A stretch of 64,000 bases of DNA from Marthasterias glacialis (GCA_911728455.2 OU452233.1:7546505-7610504), one strand, 5' to 3'; shown: positions 34,980 through 47,318, numbered from the stretch's first letter. The notes: generated by a model not told the origin, from the letters alone. Numbers and translations are program-made.

Positions 34980-35460
34980 CCTCCCGACAAAATGGCCATC
35001 GAATTATTTCAGCAAGTGTCTGGCACTCCAATCACTCTAATGCCAAAACCCCATCGACTAATTTGCATCAATTTGCCAGCCCAAACTTAATTTTATCAGC
35101 CGCGGCCGTAAAATCTCAAAGTCAGCCTCATCCAATGTCCTCGGTGTTTATGCTTGAAAAGATTTTCTAAACCAGCCATCCATTTTCTGATACTGTCTAT
35201 GGGATTACCGCTAACGGGTTTAGTACATGGAGGTAAAATTAGGGGACCTTCGTTTTTTAAAATCCAGTTACGGTGATTTCTGACCGACTTCTTGATTGAT
35301 ATCAGTGGGTAGGGATGCTCATTTACCCGACCCCCTATTGTTAACATGGACTTGTCCCACATGCAGTGAATTATGTTTTTGAAGTCTTTTAAGTATGTGT
35401 TTTTAAGCATACGTGGTCGGTTTGGCCCAGCAAGTTTGGCTTTCAATCAAATACAAATTG
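34980..35460. other. Unique sequence, candidate conserved non-coding element
   Basis: No repeat is recognised in this stretch. It contains an octamer ATTTGCAT (35061-35068), several TAAT and ATTA homeodomain-type cores and balanced composition. An open minus-strand frame at 35096-35446 looks fortuitous: it has no recognisable domain, and the DNA resembles regulatory sequence more than an exon. Confidence 0.3.
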
Positions 35461-35494
35461 CTTTGTCACCTTAAGATCTAAACTAAACAATTTT

Positions 35495-35660
35495 CAGGCC
35501 TGTTAGTTTGCTCTTGTTAGGGCTAGGCATTCTTTTCTGAGTAAAGGGCATTGCTGTATGAGGGAGTTTTCAGTTTGTACTGGAGAATTTCTAGGGACAC
35601 CAAGGCAATAACCTGGGGCACGGAGGCAATCCCCTCTGTCATGTGCTTGTATCAAGCCTG
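35495..35660 (+). mobile_element. Family B element, complete
   Basis: Starts CAGGCCTGTTAGTTTGC and ends TATCAAGCCTG, flanked by exact AATTTT (35489-35494 and 35661-35666). Confidence 0.87.
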
Positions 35661-35999
35661 AATTTTCTTTTTTGTGTGTGTTGTATGTCCTGATTTCTGC
35701 GACGACTTTTGAGAGGTTTTCATTCTGTTTGGCTCAGAATTATTGAATTTACTGCCCACCAAGCCTCACTATGGTAAAAGTGGTTTCAATTGGGAAAAAC
35801 AAGATGGCCGCTGACATCAACACAAGGGTCGATTCCTGCTTACATGTACATCAGGAGTTGTTCTGTCATGTCTTCCAGCCTCATTACGGTTACAATGTAC
35901 ATTCATTTGAATGGGAGGAAAAACAACATGGCCGCACCATTTTTATGGTTTACATACTGCGGTATCATAACAAGTCTACACATGGGTTTACAAACTGAA

Positions 36000-36300
36000 T
36001 ATTGAAGGCATTTATAGCTTCATGATCGGACAATCTCTTCCACAGATGGATTATTGAAACTGCCCAGTACATCCCTTAGCGTTCCCCCCTTCATCCTCAG
36101 GGAGTTCACCCTCAGAGAGGGACCTCTGTCTGCCAGACACAATACCATCATTATTGAAGTGGCAGTTAACGTTAATTGAACTACCACAGGATCTTGTCCC
36201 AAATTCAACCACCTACCCCCCAAGGTTGATGTAATTGTGGCTCTGCAATTCCACTTTATTAAAGGTAACTGCATGATCGGGAATTACAACAAATTGAAAT
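36000..36300. other. Unique sequence, candidate regulatory DNA
   Basis: Non-repetitive block with several TAAT/ATTA cores (GTTAACGTTAATTGAAC) and a TTTATTAAAGG motif. No convincing exon is seen. Confidence 0.2.
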
Positions 36301-36639
36301 ATTTGTGATGATTTCTTTAAATCGTGAAGATTAATGTTATCAACATGATCATGTTAGTTGGATTTGAAACTTTGCATGGTGGAGACACATGTACATTATA
36401 CATTATAAGGATTGCGATAACATGATGTACTGTACATGAAAAAACATGTATGTATACAGCATTCTCCCTTAACAAATGTCTTGCTGGCCAAATGCGAGTT
36501 CAAACACCTGATGATCAGACAAAAGTTCTCTCCAAGTGCTGCACCTGGCTAGTGCAGTGTTGAAAATCATCCCTAATTAATATAAAATATGGACTCTGGT
36601 TAAAAAGCTGGCGAGCTAACCCGATGGCTAGAAAACGGT

Positions 36640-36810
36640 TTAAAATGCATTCAGCATTTTTGTACGCATTCCTATAGGCAGAGTTTTCGTCTCACTGAGA
36701 CAAAAACTAATTTTGGATCTTATTTCATTTATTATTTAAAAACGACAAGGCTTCAGGCAGAAATATTTAAAGGGAATTTTTCTGCCATCATTATCTTTAT
36801 GTTAGGTATA
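36640..36810 (+). repeat. Family L fragment
   Basis: CATTCAGCATTTTTGTACGC, TCACTGAGACAAAAACTAAT and TTTTGGATCTTATTTCATTT match family L at 54035-54130. Confidence 0.7.
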
Positions 36811-37123
36811 TGTAAATCTGTGAACATTTATGTTTTTCTTCTTACCAATGTTGAGCTAGGGCTTTAACAAATCGAAATTGATACAACATGTATCAATACA
36901 TGCACCACAAAATCCCTGACAAAACATAAACTAGTGTTTGGTATTTTTACGAAAATGTGACCACCGTATTTTTTTTTACAGTTGGGTTGTTCGGTGTGTT
37001 AATTGGAACTGGAACTAAAGGATTGGTATGAATTTGCTCTACCCCCCCCCCTAAAAAAAAAAACCCATAAACCCCTTGCATAGGCCACAGTCGCTGAGAT
37101 GAAACAAAGTGAGACTTTTGAGG

Positions 37124-37228
37124 ACACTAGGTGGCAGCAGACTTACCAGGTAAATCCATTGTTCTCTGAAATGTGCACATGCTCAGAACTACGCAAACAA
37201 TGGAAATGTACCTGGTAAGTCTGCTGCC
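37124..37228. repeat. Family K hairpin repeat with CTCF-like motif, copy 2
   Basis: ACACTAGGTGGCAGCAG at 37124-37140 matches the CTCF core. The inverted arm GGCAGCAGACTTACCAGGTA (37133) mirrors TACCTGGTAAGTCTGCTGCC ending at 37228. It lies in a 160-bp block similar to 17440-17580. Confidence 0.82.
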
Positions 37229-38466
37229 ACCAAACGTTCCAAAGTCTTCCATTGGAATGTGCATGTATGTCCCTGCCACGCACAACCCTCAGCCAATGGT
37301 AGGTCATCCTTTGACCTCAGTGAGGGCGCTGTTTGAGTTTGTGACGTCATGAGCAAGGGGTCTAAGATGCATCATACATATGTACATGTATCATTAAAGT
37401 GGACATTTTTCATAACCATGGAGATTTTGGGACATGTATTCTATAAACACAAAACTTTCACTGATGCTGCTGCAGTCTGCCAGTCCCTTTAAATCAATTT
37501 GCCTGCATCGGCTCTTGTATATATAAATGAACCCTTTGTAAATTAAATAATGTTCAATAATACAATCATTAGCCGCTTCCTGTTCATAAATTTTTATTTT
37601 GGTTTGCAAATGTCTAAGGACTCTAAGGAACACCATAAATAAAAAAATGAAAAGAGTTCCTGTATTTGTGGTAAAAATTTCAGTAATGTATTTCACATAT
37701 TTCTTGTGTGGTTGGGCCTTCCCTGCATGTACAGTACATGTATCTTTGTGTAGCTGTGGGGCTCCACGGCAGGAAGAAAGCCTCATCGTTGAATCTCCTG
37801 TCTACTCTACACTTCCTACTTCCAATGTAATGCCCCTGAATTCCTTGATCTCGTCCATCCATCCTGTTCTCTGTCTCTTCTCCTGACCTGAGCTCTTAGT
37901 AACTCAATTCATTCATTTCTGCATCCATCTATTGTCTTGTCTTCTTGCTGTGCATTCGTAGCCTGCCCATCTCCATGTCTTCTTCTTAAATTCTTGTGTT
38001 TACATCTTTCACCCCTGTTGCCTTTGTCAAATCCTCATTGCTGATCCTGTATCTTCTTGAATCTCGAAACTCCAATAATTATTGATAAAACATTCATTTG
38101 ATGTTTTCACAAGAGATGGAGAAGTGTAAGATTGTTTAATTTTTATGCGGTTTGGATTTCACTTAGTGAAACTGAATTTCTTTGAAATTTAACAAAGCAT
38201 AACTTTTTTTGATATTCTCAATTTTGTTTCTTCAAAAGATAAAGAAAATTACACCACTATATCATTATATACACGTACAGTTGTATATACCCAATTTTAT
38301 TTTTGGTTAGGGTGGGGGGGGGGGGGCGGTGGAGTTGTTGAATTTCACACATGTTATGGTAATTTAGCAAACAGCGATTAATTTGAGAAGAGAGTGTTTT
38401 TTTTTTTCTTCCCGGAGTGAAACTAAAAACCTGTGAACAGATGGAATACAATTTCTTTGTCGCCAA
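37229..38466. other. Unannotated non-coding interval
   Basis: A pyrimidine-rich stretch at 37790-38060 and AT-rich sequence. Chance frames on both strands at 37394-37886 overlap one another and show no domain. Confidence 0.5.
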
Positions 38467-38745
38467 TTGAAATTGTATGGTTCACTTGTTGTAGGCCATC
38501 TTTGGACGATATGAATGTATGTGTTTACCATTTTCGGATGATGTGAATAACTGTGTACTTTGCGGTAGAAATGTAGACCATCTTTGGACCATGTGAATAT
38601 ATGCCTTTGCCATTTTCGAATGATGTGAATAAATGTGTACTGATGGTAGACCATCTTTGGACAATGTGAATGTTATGTGTTTGCCATCTTTGGATGATGT
38701 GAATGTATTTGTGTGGGATGTACACATGTATGCTTTTTCTTCACT
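38467..38745. repeat. Minisatellite, 36-39-bp half-units
   Basis: Alternating CCATCTTTGGAC-ATGTGAAT and CCATTTTCGGATGATGTGAA half-units, about seven in all. Open frames in this stretch come from the repeat. Confidence 0.85.
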
Positions 38746-38943
38746 AGCTTACTGTGATGCATCATGGGTGTCTAGCTGCACCATGGTTTTCTTCCTGCAT
38801 GCAAGAGCAAATTTTACATGGCTGGAGTCAAAGCGATAGTTTTGGCTGTGGCTAGCTGCTTCAATTCCTCCCTGAATGTACATGTAGCCACAGACACAGC
38901 CAGAAGCTGAAGAGGCTTAATAACATAAGGGGCCTTTTCCAAA

Positions 38944-39232
38944 CCTCGGCTTGGTCTGCAGCTCCAGCTTAGGCTGCGGCTCTGGCTTGGTCTGCAGCTC
39001 CGGCTTGGTCTGCAGCTCCGGCTGGGGCTTCAGCTTTGGCTTGGTCTGCAGCTCCGGCTGGGGCTTCAGCTCTGGCTTTGTCTGCAGCTCCGGCTGGGGC
39101 TTCAGCTCTGGCTTGGGCTGTGGCTCTGGCTTGGTCTGCAGCTCCGGCTTGGTCTGCAGCTCCGGCTGGGGCTTCAGCTCTGGCTTGGGCTGTGGCTCTG
39201 GCTTAGGCTGTGGCTCTGGCTTCGGTTCCATC
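38944..39232. repeat. GC-rich minisatellite, 18-bp-based units
   Basis: Tandem variants of GGCTTGGTCTGCAGCTCC and GGCTGGGGCTTCAGCTCT. Units are multiples of 3 (18 or 36 bp), so open frames run through on both strands: a Ser-Gly-rich frame on + and a Lys-Pro-Glu-rich frame on -. The periodic peptides follow from the DNA repeat and I do not claim a protein. Confidence 0.88.
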
Positions 39233-39329
39233 GTCACGTTTGGAGCAGTGTGCATTTTGCACAGTGCTTCATCATCAAACCGGAGCACAGGGCCGAAGCC
39301 AAAGTTTGGAAAAGACCTTACATACATGT

Positions 39330-42017
39330 GTGGGTTTGCTGTCAGTTTACCCTATTTGTACTGCACTTACTGTGCATGTTTTACATTGTACATTGAATGT
39401 ACCATAGTTGTACATGGACTGTGTGTGTGCAACACTTGTGGTCAATATGGGCTTCATGGCTAGACGAGGCCAATAAAATTGGATTGTTAGTTTCTCGCCA
39501 AAGCTGTCTCTGAAAATTGAAGAGGGACATTTTTTCATTAGGTATTATTCATTGTTTTGCAAGTTTGTCAAAATGCAAGCCTGTTTGAAATGGCTATAAA
39601 TATTCCTAGGTTTTGTTTATTTCTAGGGCTTTAAAAGGACACTGCAGACTGTAGATGACTATAAATGGGGCGAGTTTGCACAAGGACCAATTGGGAACAA
39701 AAATAGCCCAAGTTGCCTGGTAGTGGTACTCACAATAAGATAACAAAAGATCGTTGTGGGAACTTTGCTTGCCCATGTAGGGCCTACAGACCCATTTGCT
39801 GGAAAATAAGGACCCGACTAAAAACTGTTATTGTCCTAGCCGACTTTTGGAGACATTTTCAGAATTGTATTAGTTGAAAGAAATAAAATGATGAACATTT
39901 TCCATACGTGGCCGAAATTCCATGCAGGTGCTAACGAAAGACTGACAATAAAATGTTGTTTGTCTGATGTAACACTCATGTACGAGTTACATCTGTGTGT
40001 ATACATGTTCACCCCAAAAATGGATTTAGCCATGTGAATTTACAAAGTACATGTGATATAGTTTACACATAATTTCAAATATCCATTAAAAGTATGTTAA
40101 ACAAGGAACATGCGGAAGTGTTTCTAATGAAGCCCCCCCCCCCCCCCCCCCAATCTCACCATAGAGCAGTCCCTGCTCTGTGATCTCACGTTATACATGT
40201 ACTGTGTCCAGGTACAACACCTTGAAATAGTTTACACAAAACACACTAAACCCCCTTCATTGTCCATGGGTATATTTTCTCAAATTTCTCTCTTCTCCTC
40301 CCCTCCCTCCCTCCTCCCCCCCCCCCCAACAAATGAAAACAAGTGATGCATTAAAGAATAAGGTGTTAAATTCACCAGACTTGAGCCGGCCCTGCCTGGG
40401 CTTGTTTTCACAGGCATAGTTTTCTAGGATGGCCTGGCCTTGAATGTGTTACACTGTAGTTGATGTCTTAATGACTGTCCTGGCATAATGCATTTGCAGT
40501 TAGAGGGGGATTGTCAGGGGGGGTGGAGGTTTCCGTCTGACATGGAGGTTGTTATTCATTCATGAATTGCGTACAGTGTTGAGAAGGACCGTGTTTAAGA
40601 GTGGTTATCTTTATTATTATTTTCATCATAAATATTTGTTTGAAAGGAAATTAATTTCCAAATCCTTAGTTTTCCATAGACACATCATACACATGTACAA
40701 CTTCTTTACCACCAGCTTTGAAAAAAGCATAATTTTTTTTAAAGTTTTTTTTATTGAGAACTACAGAAATTATTTTGTGGGGGGGTTTCGGCATGTTGCA
40801 TACTGGATTGCAGGATTGGATCGGCCAGATTGTTATTTTTGTTACATGCACATGATCGAAGCAAATAAATGCCTGTAGTTAATGTCCTTCTCTGAATATA
40901 GCTCTAGGGTTTTTCTTTCTCCCAAAAGTCCTTTTTTAAATTGTTTGCTATTTTTTGCACACCTCTGACAAGCTTTAAGGAGTGTGGTGGAGAACGATTG
41001 CACTCGCATTCCTTCAAAATGATGGTGTGTAATATAGGTTTACCAGGTCAATTTCAGCAACAATTAATTTAATTTCATTAAAACGCATTCGAATTCACAC
41101 ATTTCCCCCGAATGCTACCAAACTAGGGTTTCTTTTTAGCTATTATTGCATTCAGTGTCGTTTTCGTGCACGCATGCTTTTGGTCTTCTCATTCAGGTTT
41201 GTTTTAATTAAGCATTCTGTTTCACTTATAGGCATTCAAGACTACATTTCCAGCATTCTAACAGTTGAATTTCTACTACCTATTCACAACTGATGAGATT
41301 GAATGGTTGACCAGCCTCTTGCTGCTGGCTTTTTACGAAATTGAATGATCTTTGCGACCTAATGAATTTGATGGATCTTATTTGACCAGTGAATGTGAAA
41401 CTGTCAAAAAATGAATTATTCCTTTTGACTGTTGAATGCTGATGGGACGGAACAGTAATTTGCAAACTAAATTAAAAGAGCCAACTGCCAGGTGTTAAAT
41501 TGAATGAGTTTTTGGTTTTTGTTGTCGAAATTGGCCGTGAAAACCTATATTGTACGTTTCAGTGAGGTACATGAAGACGCTGGGAAAAAAAATTGATGTC
41601 GTGCTATCTCTCTAAATTGCTTAAACCATGGAAAGAGGAAACAAATATATTGTACAACCTAGTTACAAATGTAGTCCACTGTGTTTTGCCTGATAACACA
41701 TGTATGTGTATGAGAATGTTCATTCAAGCATACTGTAGCATTGAGTATGGATACATTTTATGACATAGTACATGTTTTTACATACACCGTACTCAGTTTA
41801 CTGTGTCAGTGGACTAGAATATTTGACATGACTGCACTGTTGCTATGGGTAAACGCAAGGAACACATTTTGTCCATGTATGGTGTTGATGATGCAATACC
41901 ATCATGGGCCATGAGCACATTGCTTGGTACAAATTAAAGACTGGGCAGGATGCCAGAGGGGTGCACCACACTAAATAAGCTCCCCATAGCACCTATGTGT
42001 AAAAGTCTCTCAGCCTC
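39330..42017. other. Largely unannotated, F repeat inside
   Basis: A poly-C run (40133) and an F repeat (40785-41020) are the only recognised items. No exon is seen. Confidence 0.5.
40785..41020 (+). repeat. Family F repeat copy 2
   Basis: GGATTGCAGGATTGGATCGG, TTTTTGTTACATGCACATGA, AAGCAAATAAATGCCT and AAGGAGTGTGGTGGAG match 14900-15105 in order. Confidence 0.6.
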
Positions 42018-42227
42018 TTTAAGGGGCTGTGTCGACATGAATATATAGCAGTAAATGAAATAACCCAGTTACTAAGCGCGTGTGTGCGCAGGCGTTCGCA
42101 TCACAGTTTGACAAGACGGCACCCTTTGTGATTTGACCGCAAGTGCGCATGTGCAGTATCTAGGTGAGAGTTCATCTTTCCATGCACAGCCGCTGGCCTT
42201 TTATAATGACGACACAGCCCCTTTAAA
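42018..42227. mobile_element. Family M MITE
   Basis: Inverted ends TTTAAGGGGCTGTGTCG and CGACACAGCCCCTTTAAA over 210 bp. The right half matches 54172-54283. Confidence 0.85.
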
Positions 42228-43084
42228 ACTAAGTCAAATATATTTGCTGACAACTGAACTTCATTTTTCTTGTCAATTTTTGCGAGATCAAAATTTGTTT
42301 TACTCTTTTCTTTAAAAAAGACCTATAAAATAAAATTATTAATTTTTTTTTATTAATAAAAACGTCTTATTTTCTCTTTTCTTTTATCTTTTTACGCAGT
42401 CTTCCAAAAAACCTGTGGCACATTTTGAAAGTGGACCTTTTCTGGCAGACGTCTGAGGGAAACAAAAGCATCGTAAAACCACACCACCTTGATAACATAG
42501 TGACCGCCATGTCCACGGAGGCACGACTGCAAAAAAAATGAAAATGCTACGCACATAATCTCTACGGATTCTGCTTCGAGACGAAGACATTTTCTACGTG
42601 CAACAGATATGTACAGATTTTGATACAGTGGAACTCTACCCCGGAGACCATCGTGTCGAGAAACTATGCAATCTACATGTATAGGAAACCATCTGTGACA
42701 CTGGTACCCTGTTACATGTACAGATCTTCAGTGTTCAAAGTCGTAAAAAAGTGTAGCCTAATGTCTATGAGATGCCAAGCAGATAAGGTTGTCAGTCACC
42801 GGTTAAACATTGGTCGCCGTTTAAACATTCATACAATGTGTGTACTGACCAGTTGCTTTTTTTAATACAGTGAGCAAAGAAAAATTGGCTCTTAAATCAA
42901 TACGGTTTCGTAAGCAAGGGCAGGGCCACCACTATTCAAGAGGACTGGACACTCACATTAGAATATTGATTATCTACATACATGTACGTAAGCTCCTTTC
43001 ACCTTGAAGGGGTTTCCCTGGAAATTCTCTGGAAAAATTGATTGACCTTTACCCACTTGAATTGCTAATCCCGTCAAACTCTCT

Positions 43085-43277
43085 AGGGCCAAGTTTCATA
43101 GAGGTGCTTAAATGCAAACAGTAGCTAAGCACAAGAAAATTATGCTTACCAGAATAAGGTTACCAGCCAAACTACATTGTCACATGCGCAGTTTGTGACT
43201 GGTAACCTGCTCATTTCTGCTCAGCAGAAAGCTTTTAAGCAATATAGACTGCTTAAGCAGCTATACGAAACTGGGCC
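43085..43277. mobile_element. Family A element, complete
   Basis: GGGCCAAGTTTCATAGAGGT at the left, AGGTTACCAGCCAAACTACA inside and AGCTATACGAAACTGGGCCC at the right. Confidence 0.82.
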
Positions 43278-43865
43278 CAGGGAGTTCTACATGTAAATCC
43301 AGATCTGAAAGCTTAACACGTTTTGGTTTGAAGTAGAGCACTTTGCTTGCAACCAGAAACTCTCACAAGGGCAGCAATACTTGGACAGCAACTTTATCTG
43401 CTTGGTGGGTTTGGGGAAGTGTTTCCTGGTATTAGGAACTCGTAAACGTCTGTATCATACTAAGATTTATCACTTGAATTACTCTCTTTTTTATATCATG
43501 TGTATTTATGGGCATTTTAAGTTTAATTAGCACCCCAAAGATGCAAGGACTGGCAGGAATTTTGATTTGAATTCAGGGCCCATTTTCATAAAGCTGGTTT
43601 TTCTTTCGGCTAAAGCAAATTTTTTGTGCTGATTACATGTATAGACCCCTTGCATGTGATGTCACAAGCTGAAACAGCACCCCTCACTGAGGTCAGAGGA
43701 AGGTCGATCATTGACTGAGAGTTGGGCATGGTGTGTACCTACATGTATGAGTGCATGTTTCCATCGCTTGGCCTCAGTCTTGGCAGCCTACGCTAGGGAT
43801 CTAATAGCAGAAAATTTGCGCAACACAACCGTGTCTTTCATAAACGATTAAGATTTTAGGATTTG

Positions 43866-44038
43866 GAGGCCTGGTTGCTTCGTTCTTGAAAGGGCAAGGC
43901 CACCAGGGCATGTTCTTCTTTATAAAGGGCACCTCTGTGAGGAAATTGTAAAATTCTATTGGAACATTTCAAGGGCACCAAGGCAATGACCAGGGGCAAC
44001 GGAGGCAATTGCCTCTGTTGCCTCTGTGAAGTATCAGC
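43866..44038 (+). mobile_element. Family B element
   Basis: GAGGCCTGGTTGCTTCGTTC through GGGCACCAAGGCAATGACC to GTGAAGTATCAG. The terminal CAGGCCTG at the right is lost. A family-A left end at 43575 and right end at 44160 flank it at a distance, so it may be nested in an older A. Confidence 0.75.
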
Positions 44039-44169
44039 TTATCAGCTTACGAGATCCACGGGCAAGATAGAGTGCCTGTTGCTTTGGGTAACAGTTACGG
44101 ATAAGAAATTGTGCTAAAGGCCGCTTTGTAAAAACTAGAGAACGTCGGCTTAATGAAATTGGCCCCAGA

Positions 44170-45926
44170 AGATTACTTGTGATAAGAATGGGATTAATGG
44201 TGCAATGATAGGGGTTCTTTCCTGTCTGAAGCCGCTTGGCTTTCGCTATGGCTGTTGGCTGCACCACTATTGTCAACATACATGTTGGCAGTCTTGTGAT
44301 CAAACTTTAGCCATAGCCAGAGCCATGGTTTCAGTAAATTAGTTTTTTTCTCTTTCTGAGATTGATGGATATGAAGTGATTCCAAATCTGCTCCAAATGG
44401 AAAGGGGAAAAAAAAAACCTCTTTGATGAAAAAAAAAAAAAAAGATCAAAGTTAAAACAAAGTTTCTGTGGCATGTTTGAATGGTCGGGCTAATCACAAG
44501 TGGTCTCCTGTAATGCACACCATGTTATTGCAACAACTATAATACTCATGTCAGAATGGACGCAGTCACAACCAAAGAAGAAAAAAAAAAAAAGCAATCC
44601 ATCCCTCTCGAATGGTTCATCCTCTCCCGTATTAAAAAAAAACAAAAAAACAAAAAAAACAGCCGGCCTCCATCCATCCAGAGTGAACGATTTAGAGCTA
44701 CAGACTCTTGTCTCCGACCGGCTTGGAGAAGGAAAATCAATGCATTCAGCAGGTTTGGCCGATATGTCGGGAGACTTTTCGACCGTTGCTGGTTCATCAG
44801 GCGTGCAGCAAGTGGCCGTGAGGACAGACAACAATCTGGCGTCAGATTTGCTCGGAGAGCCTCCTTGGGCATCAGTCATGCAGCGGATTACCAGGCAAAT
44901 AAAGAAGGAGTAGCATACATGCAGAACCTGTGGATTGATAACGTCTTGTTGCACCAACATATTGTCATGGGTACCAGTTGAAGTCATTATGAATTTATGT
45001 TAAGGCCTGGGCTTGTTTCATTTACTTTCTATTAAGTGGAGAAATTACGTTTGGTTACCAACCAAATCAAACTTTAAACTTGGCTCAGGGTGCCCCTTGG
45101 TTTGTTTCTGTCCGCATATATTGCAAATGTGCTTCGGAGAAAGAATTCACTTTGCAAAGTTTGGATTGGTTACCAGCCAAACTGCTGTCTAGTTTGTTTG
45201 GAATCTGCTTGGCTTCTTCAATTGGGCGGGACGGGGGTTGCAGATCACATGACCATATCTAGCAAAACGAGCCTTTTATCATTTTTTTTTTTTTTTTGAA
45301 GCTCAAATAAACAGGAAAATTATTTCTTAGAAATAATTTGATCCACTACTATACCCATGTCATTGTCTGCTGACAGAAATTCAAGTTGATGGATGGCTTC
45401 TTTCCCGCACATTGTGCAAAGTCATCTAGGTAAAAAAGAAAAAAAATCTGCCAGCAAAAGCAGTTCTCGTGACCTCATACTAATTTTGTTAGGTAAGGTC
45501 AGGCACCTAACCCCCCTCCAACCCATCACAATATTCTCCACGATACACACTAAGAGTACCTTGAGGTGTTACTGAAAATAACCAAATATGTGTACATTTT
45601 TTTTTGTGCTTTGAAGTAATTGGCCCAGAATCAGAGCAGTTCACACTGCACCTCCAACTCCTTTGTTGAATGGCAGTGACTCCATATGTTGCTGTCAATC
45701 AGTACAAGTGCTGATTATGTGGTCTGGAGAAACAGCAGTCCAGGGGCATATCATTAAAGATTTACAAGAACATAAGGGGTCTTAGATATTAAGAATTACT
45801 CAATCGCTGAGACATTTGTGAAGAATTTCACTCCTGTTTGGACAGGACACTTCTTCAGGGAAAAAGGCAGTTCCATCAGAACACCTGATAATTTTTTTAT
45901 TTTTTTTTACAGGCACAAAGACTTCG
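44170..45926. other. Interval with the open region at 44500-44913
   Basis: A-rich tracts at 44410-44445, 44580 and 44633, then unrecognised DNA. Only the open region described separately deserves attention. Confidence 0.4.
44500..44913 (+). other. Open region, possible but unproven coding exon
   Basis: A 137-codon frame ends at a TAG at 44911-44913. The 3' 270 bp are more GC-rich than the surroundings and encode a non-repetitive tail ending in ITRQIKKE. Against coding: poly-Lys runs come from A tracts at 44580 and 44633, another forward frame and two reverse frames are also open, and there is no good splice acceptor. I do not recognise a domain. Confidence 0.2.
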
Positions 45927-46136
45927 GCCCAATTTCTTAGAGCTTCTTTAGCACAAAAAATTAGCTAAGCGCAACATGAATTATGCTTACCAGGATAAGG
46001 TTGCCAGCCTGGGCCAAAATAACATTCCACATGTACAACTCGTGACTGGTTTGCCGCTAACTTTTGTTCAGCAGAAAAAAAGCTAAGCACAATTTTCTGC
46101 TTTTTTAAGCAGCTCTATGAAATTGGGCCCTGGGTT
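45927..46136. mobile_element. Family A element
   Basis: CGGCCCAATTTCTTAGAGCT to CTCTATGAAATTGGGCCCTG. First of three A copies in tandem. Confidence 0.82.
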
Positions 46137-46325
46137 CAATTTCATAGAGCTGCTTAAGCACAAAAAGTAGCTTAGCACAACATTGCTTTGCTTACAAGAT
46201 TAAGGTTACCAGCTAAAATACTATGTTACATGTACCATCTGTGACTGGTATACTTCTCCTTTTAGCTTAGCAGAACAAAAAAATGTTAGAAATACTTTCT
46301 GTATTTAAGCTCTCTGAAATTAGGC
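46136..46325. mobile_element. Family A element
   Basis: Starts directly at the end of the previous copy (TTCAATTTCATAGAGCTGCT) and ends TCTCTGAAATTAGGCC. Confidence 0.82.
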
Positions 46326-46485
46326 CTTGAGCACAAAAATAAGCCAATCACAAAACAGACAAAGGTTACCAGCCAAAATACATCCATGGCATAATGTACC
46401 ATTTATGACTGTTTTTCTGTTTAATTTTGCTTAGCAGAATTATTTTAAGCACTATTGTCTCTATCTCTATCTCTATGAAATTTGG
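46325..46485. mobile_element. Family A element, left end lost
   Basis: TTGAGCACAAAAATAAGCCA, AGGTTACCAGCCAAAATACA and CTCTATGAAATTTGG. Third in the row. Confidence 0.75.
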
Positions 46486-47318
46486 TGCAGAGTTTTGATT
46501 TTATTCTCGATGCAACTATGACAAAGGGCGCTTCAAGTTGGCAAAAAAATTACATTTTTGGGGGGAGGGACTTATCAAAATGCAACATTTTAAAAGCAAT
46601 GTAGGAGTGAAACCGAAAACCATGAAATTTCTCATGATAAAATCCCTAAATCTTTAAAACTGAAAGCTGAAACTTGTGGATTGACTTAGTACATACTAGT
46701 TATAAGGGGGATTTAAAAAAAAAAAAAAAAAAAAAGCCAGGGACAGCCAGCAATTTTGCCGACATTAAAAATGCAAAAGCTTATCTGTTGGAACTTCAAC
46801 AGGAGAGCAATTCCAAAGACACATCTTCCAATTGCACAAGAAACTCTGCACCAGTGATTGGCAAATCTCCTTACTCAAATAAGGATTACGAACACGCAGT
46901 GCAGCTTTGCCATATCACAGTCTCTCATTAAGATAAACATCAAGGGGCTTATTTATATCCCTGCACAACCTCCAAGCATGTACCAAATAAGCCCCCCACT
47001 CCTTCTTAAATTTTCCCCCACTAACAGTTTAATAATAGCAGTTTCAGAAGTTAATATCCCCTATGAATCAAACAAGGAAATGCCCTTATGCCTTGGTCCC
47101 AGCCGGGCCTGTCCTGATAAACAACCCAGAAGGTGGCCATTTCCTCCAGGAAAATAAACCCGAAACTCGTGGAATTGTCTGACATGTTTTTTGGGAGGGC
47201 CCCAGATGTTATTTTACTCTTGAAGGTGGGTAGGGTGTGGCTTGGTTTCTTGGGAACTTTTTATCAGGGAAATCTTTGACTCCGTCAAAACTCCACCGGT
47301 GAAAATCTGTGGGCTGGG
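46486..47318. other. Unique interval, possible exon or conserved DNA
   Basis: After the A21 run, 46736-46931 is open in one frame (GTASNFADIK...) with low repeat content, and 46930-47160 is balanced sequence. Splice signals are not convincing and no domain is recognised. Confidence 0.25.

Noticed and set aside
35096..35446. Minus-strand frame of 116 codons as a coding exon
   Set aside because: No domain is recognised, no splice sites delimit it and the DNA looks regulatory; kept only as a conserved-element candidate.
38917..39463. Long frames encoding Lys-Pro-Glu or Ser-Gly repeats as structural-protein genes
   Set aside because: They arise from the minisatellite units on both strands and have no splice or start context that favours either.
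46736..46931. Exon encoding GTASNFADIK...
   Set aside because: No good splice acceptor after the A21 run, no family recognised; mentioned only as uncertain.
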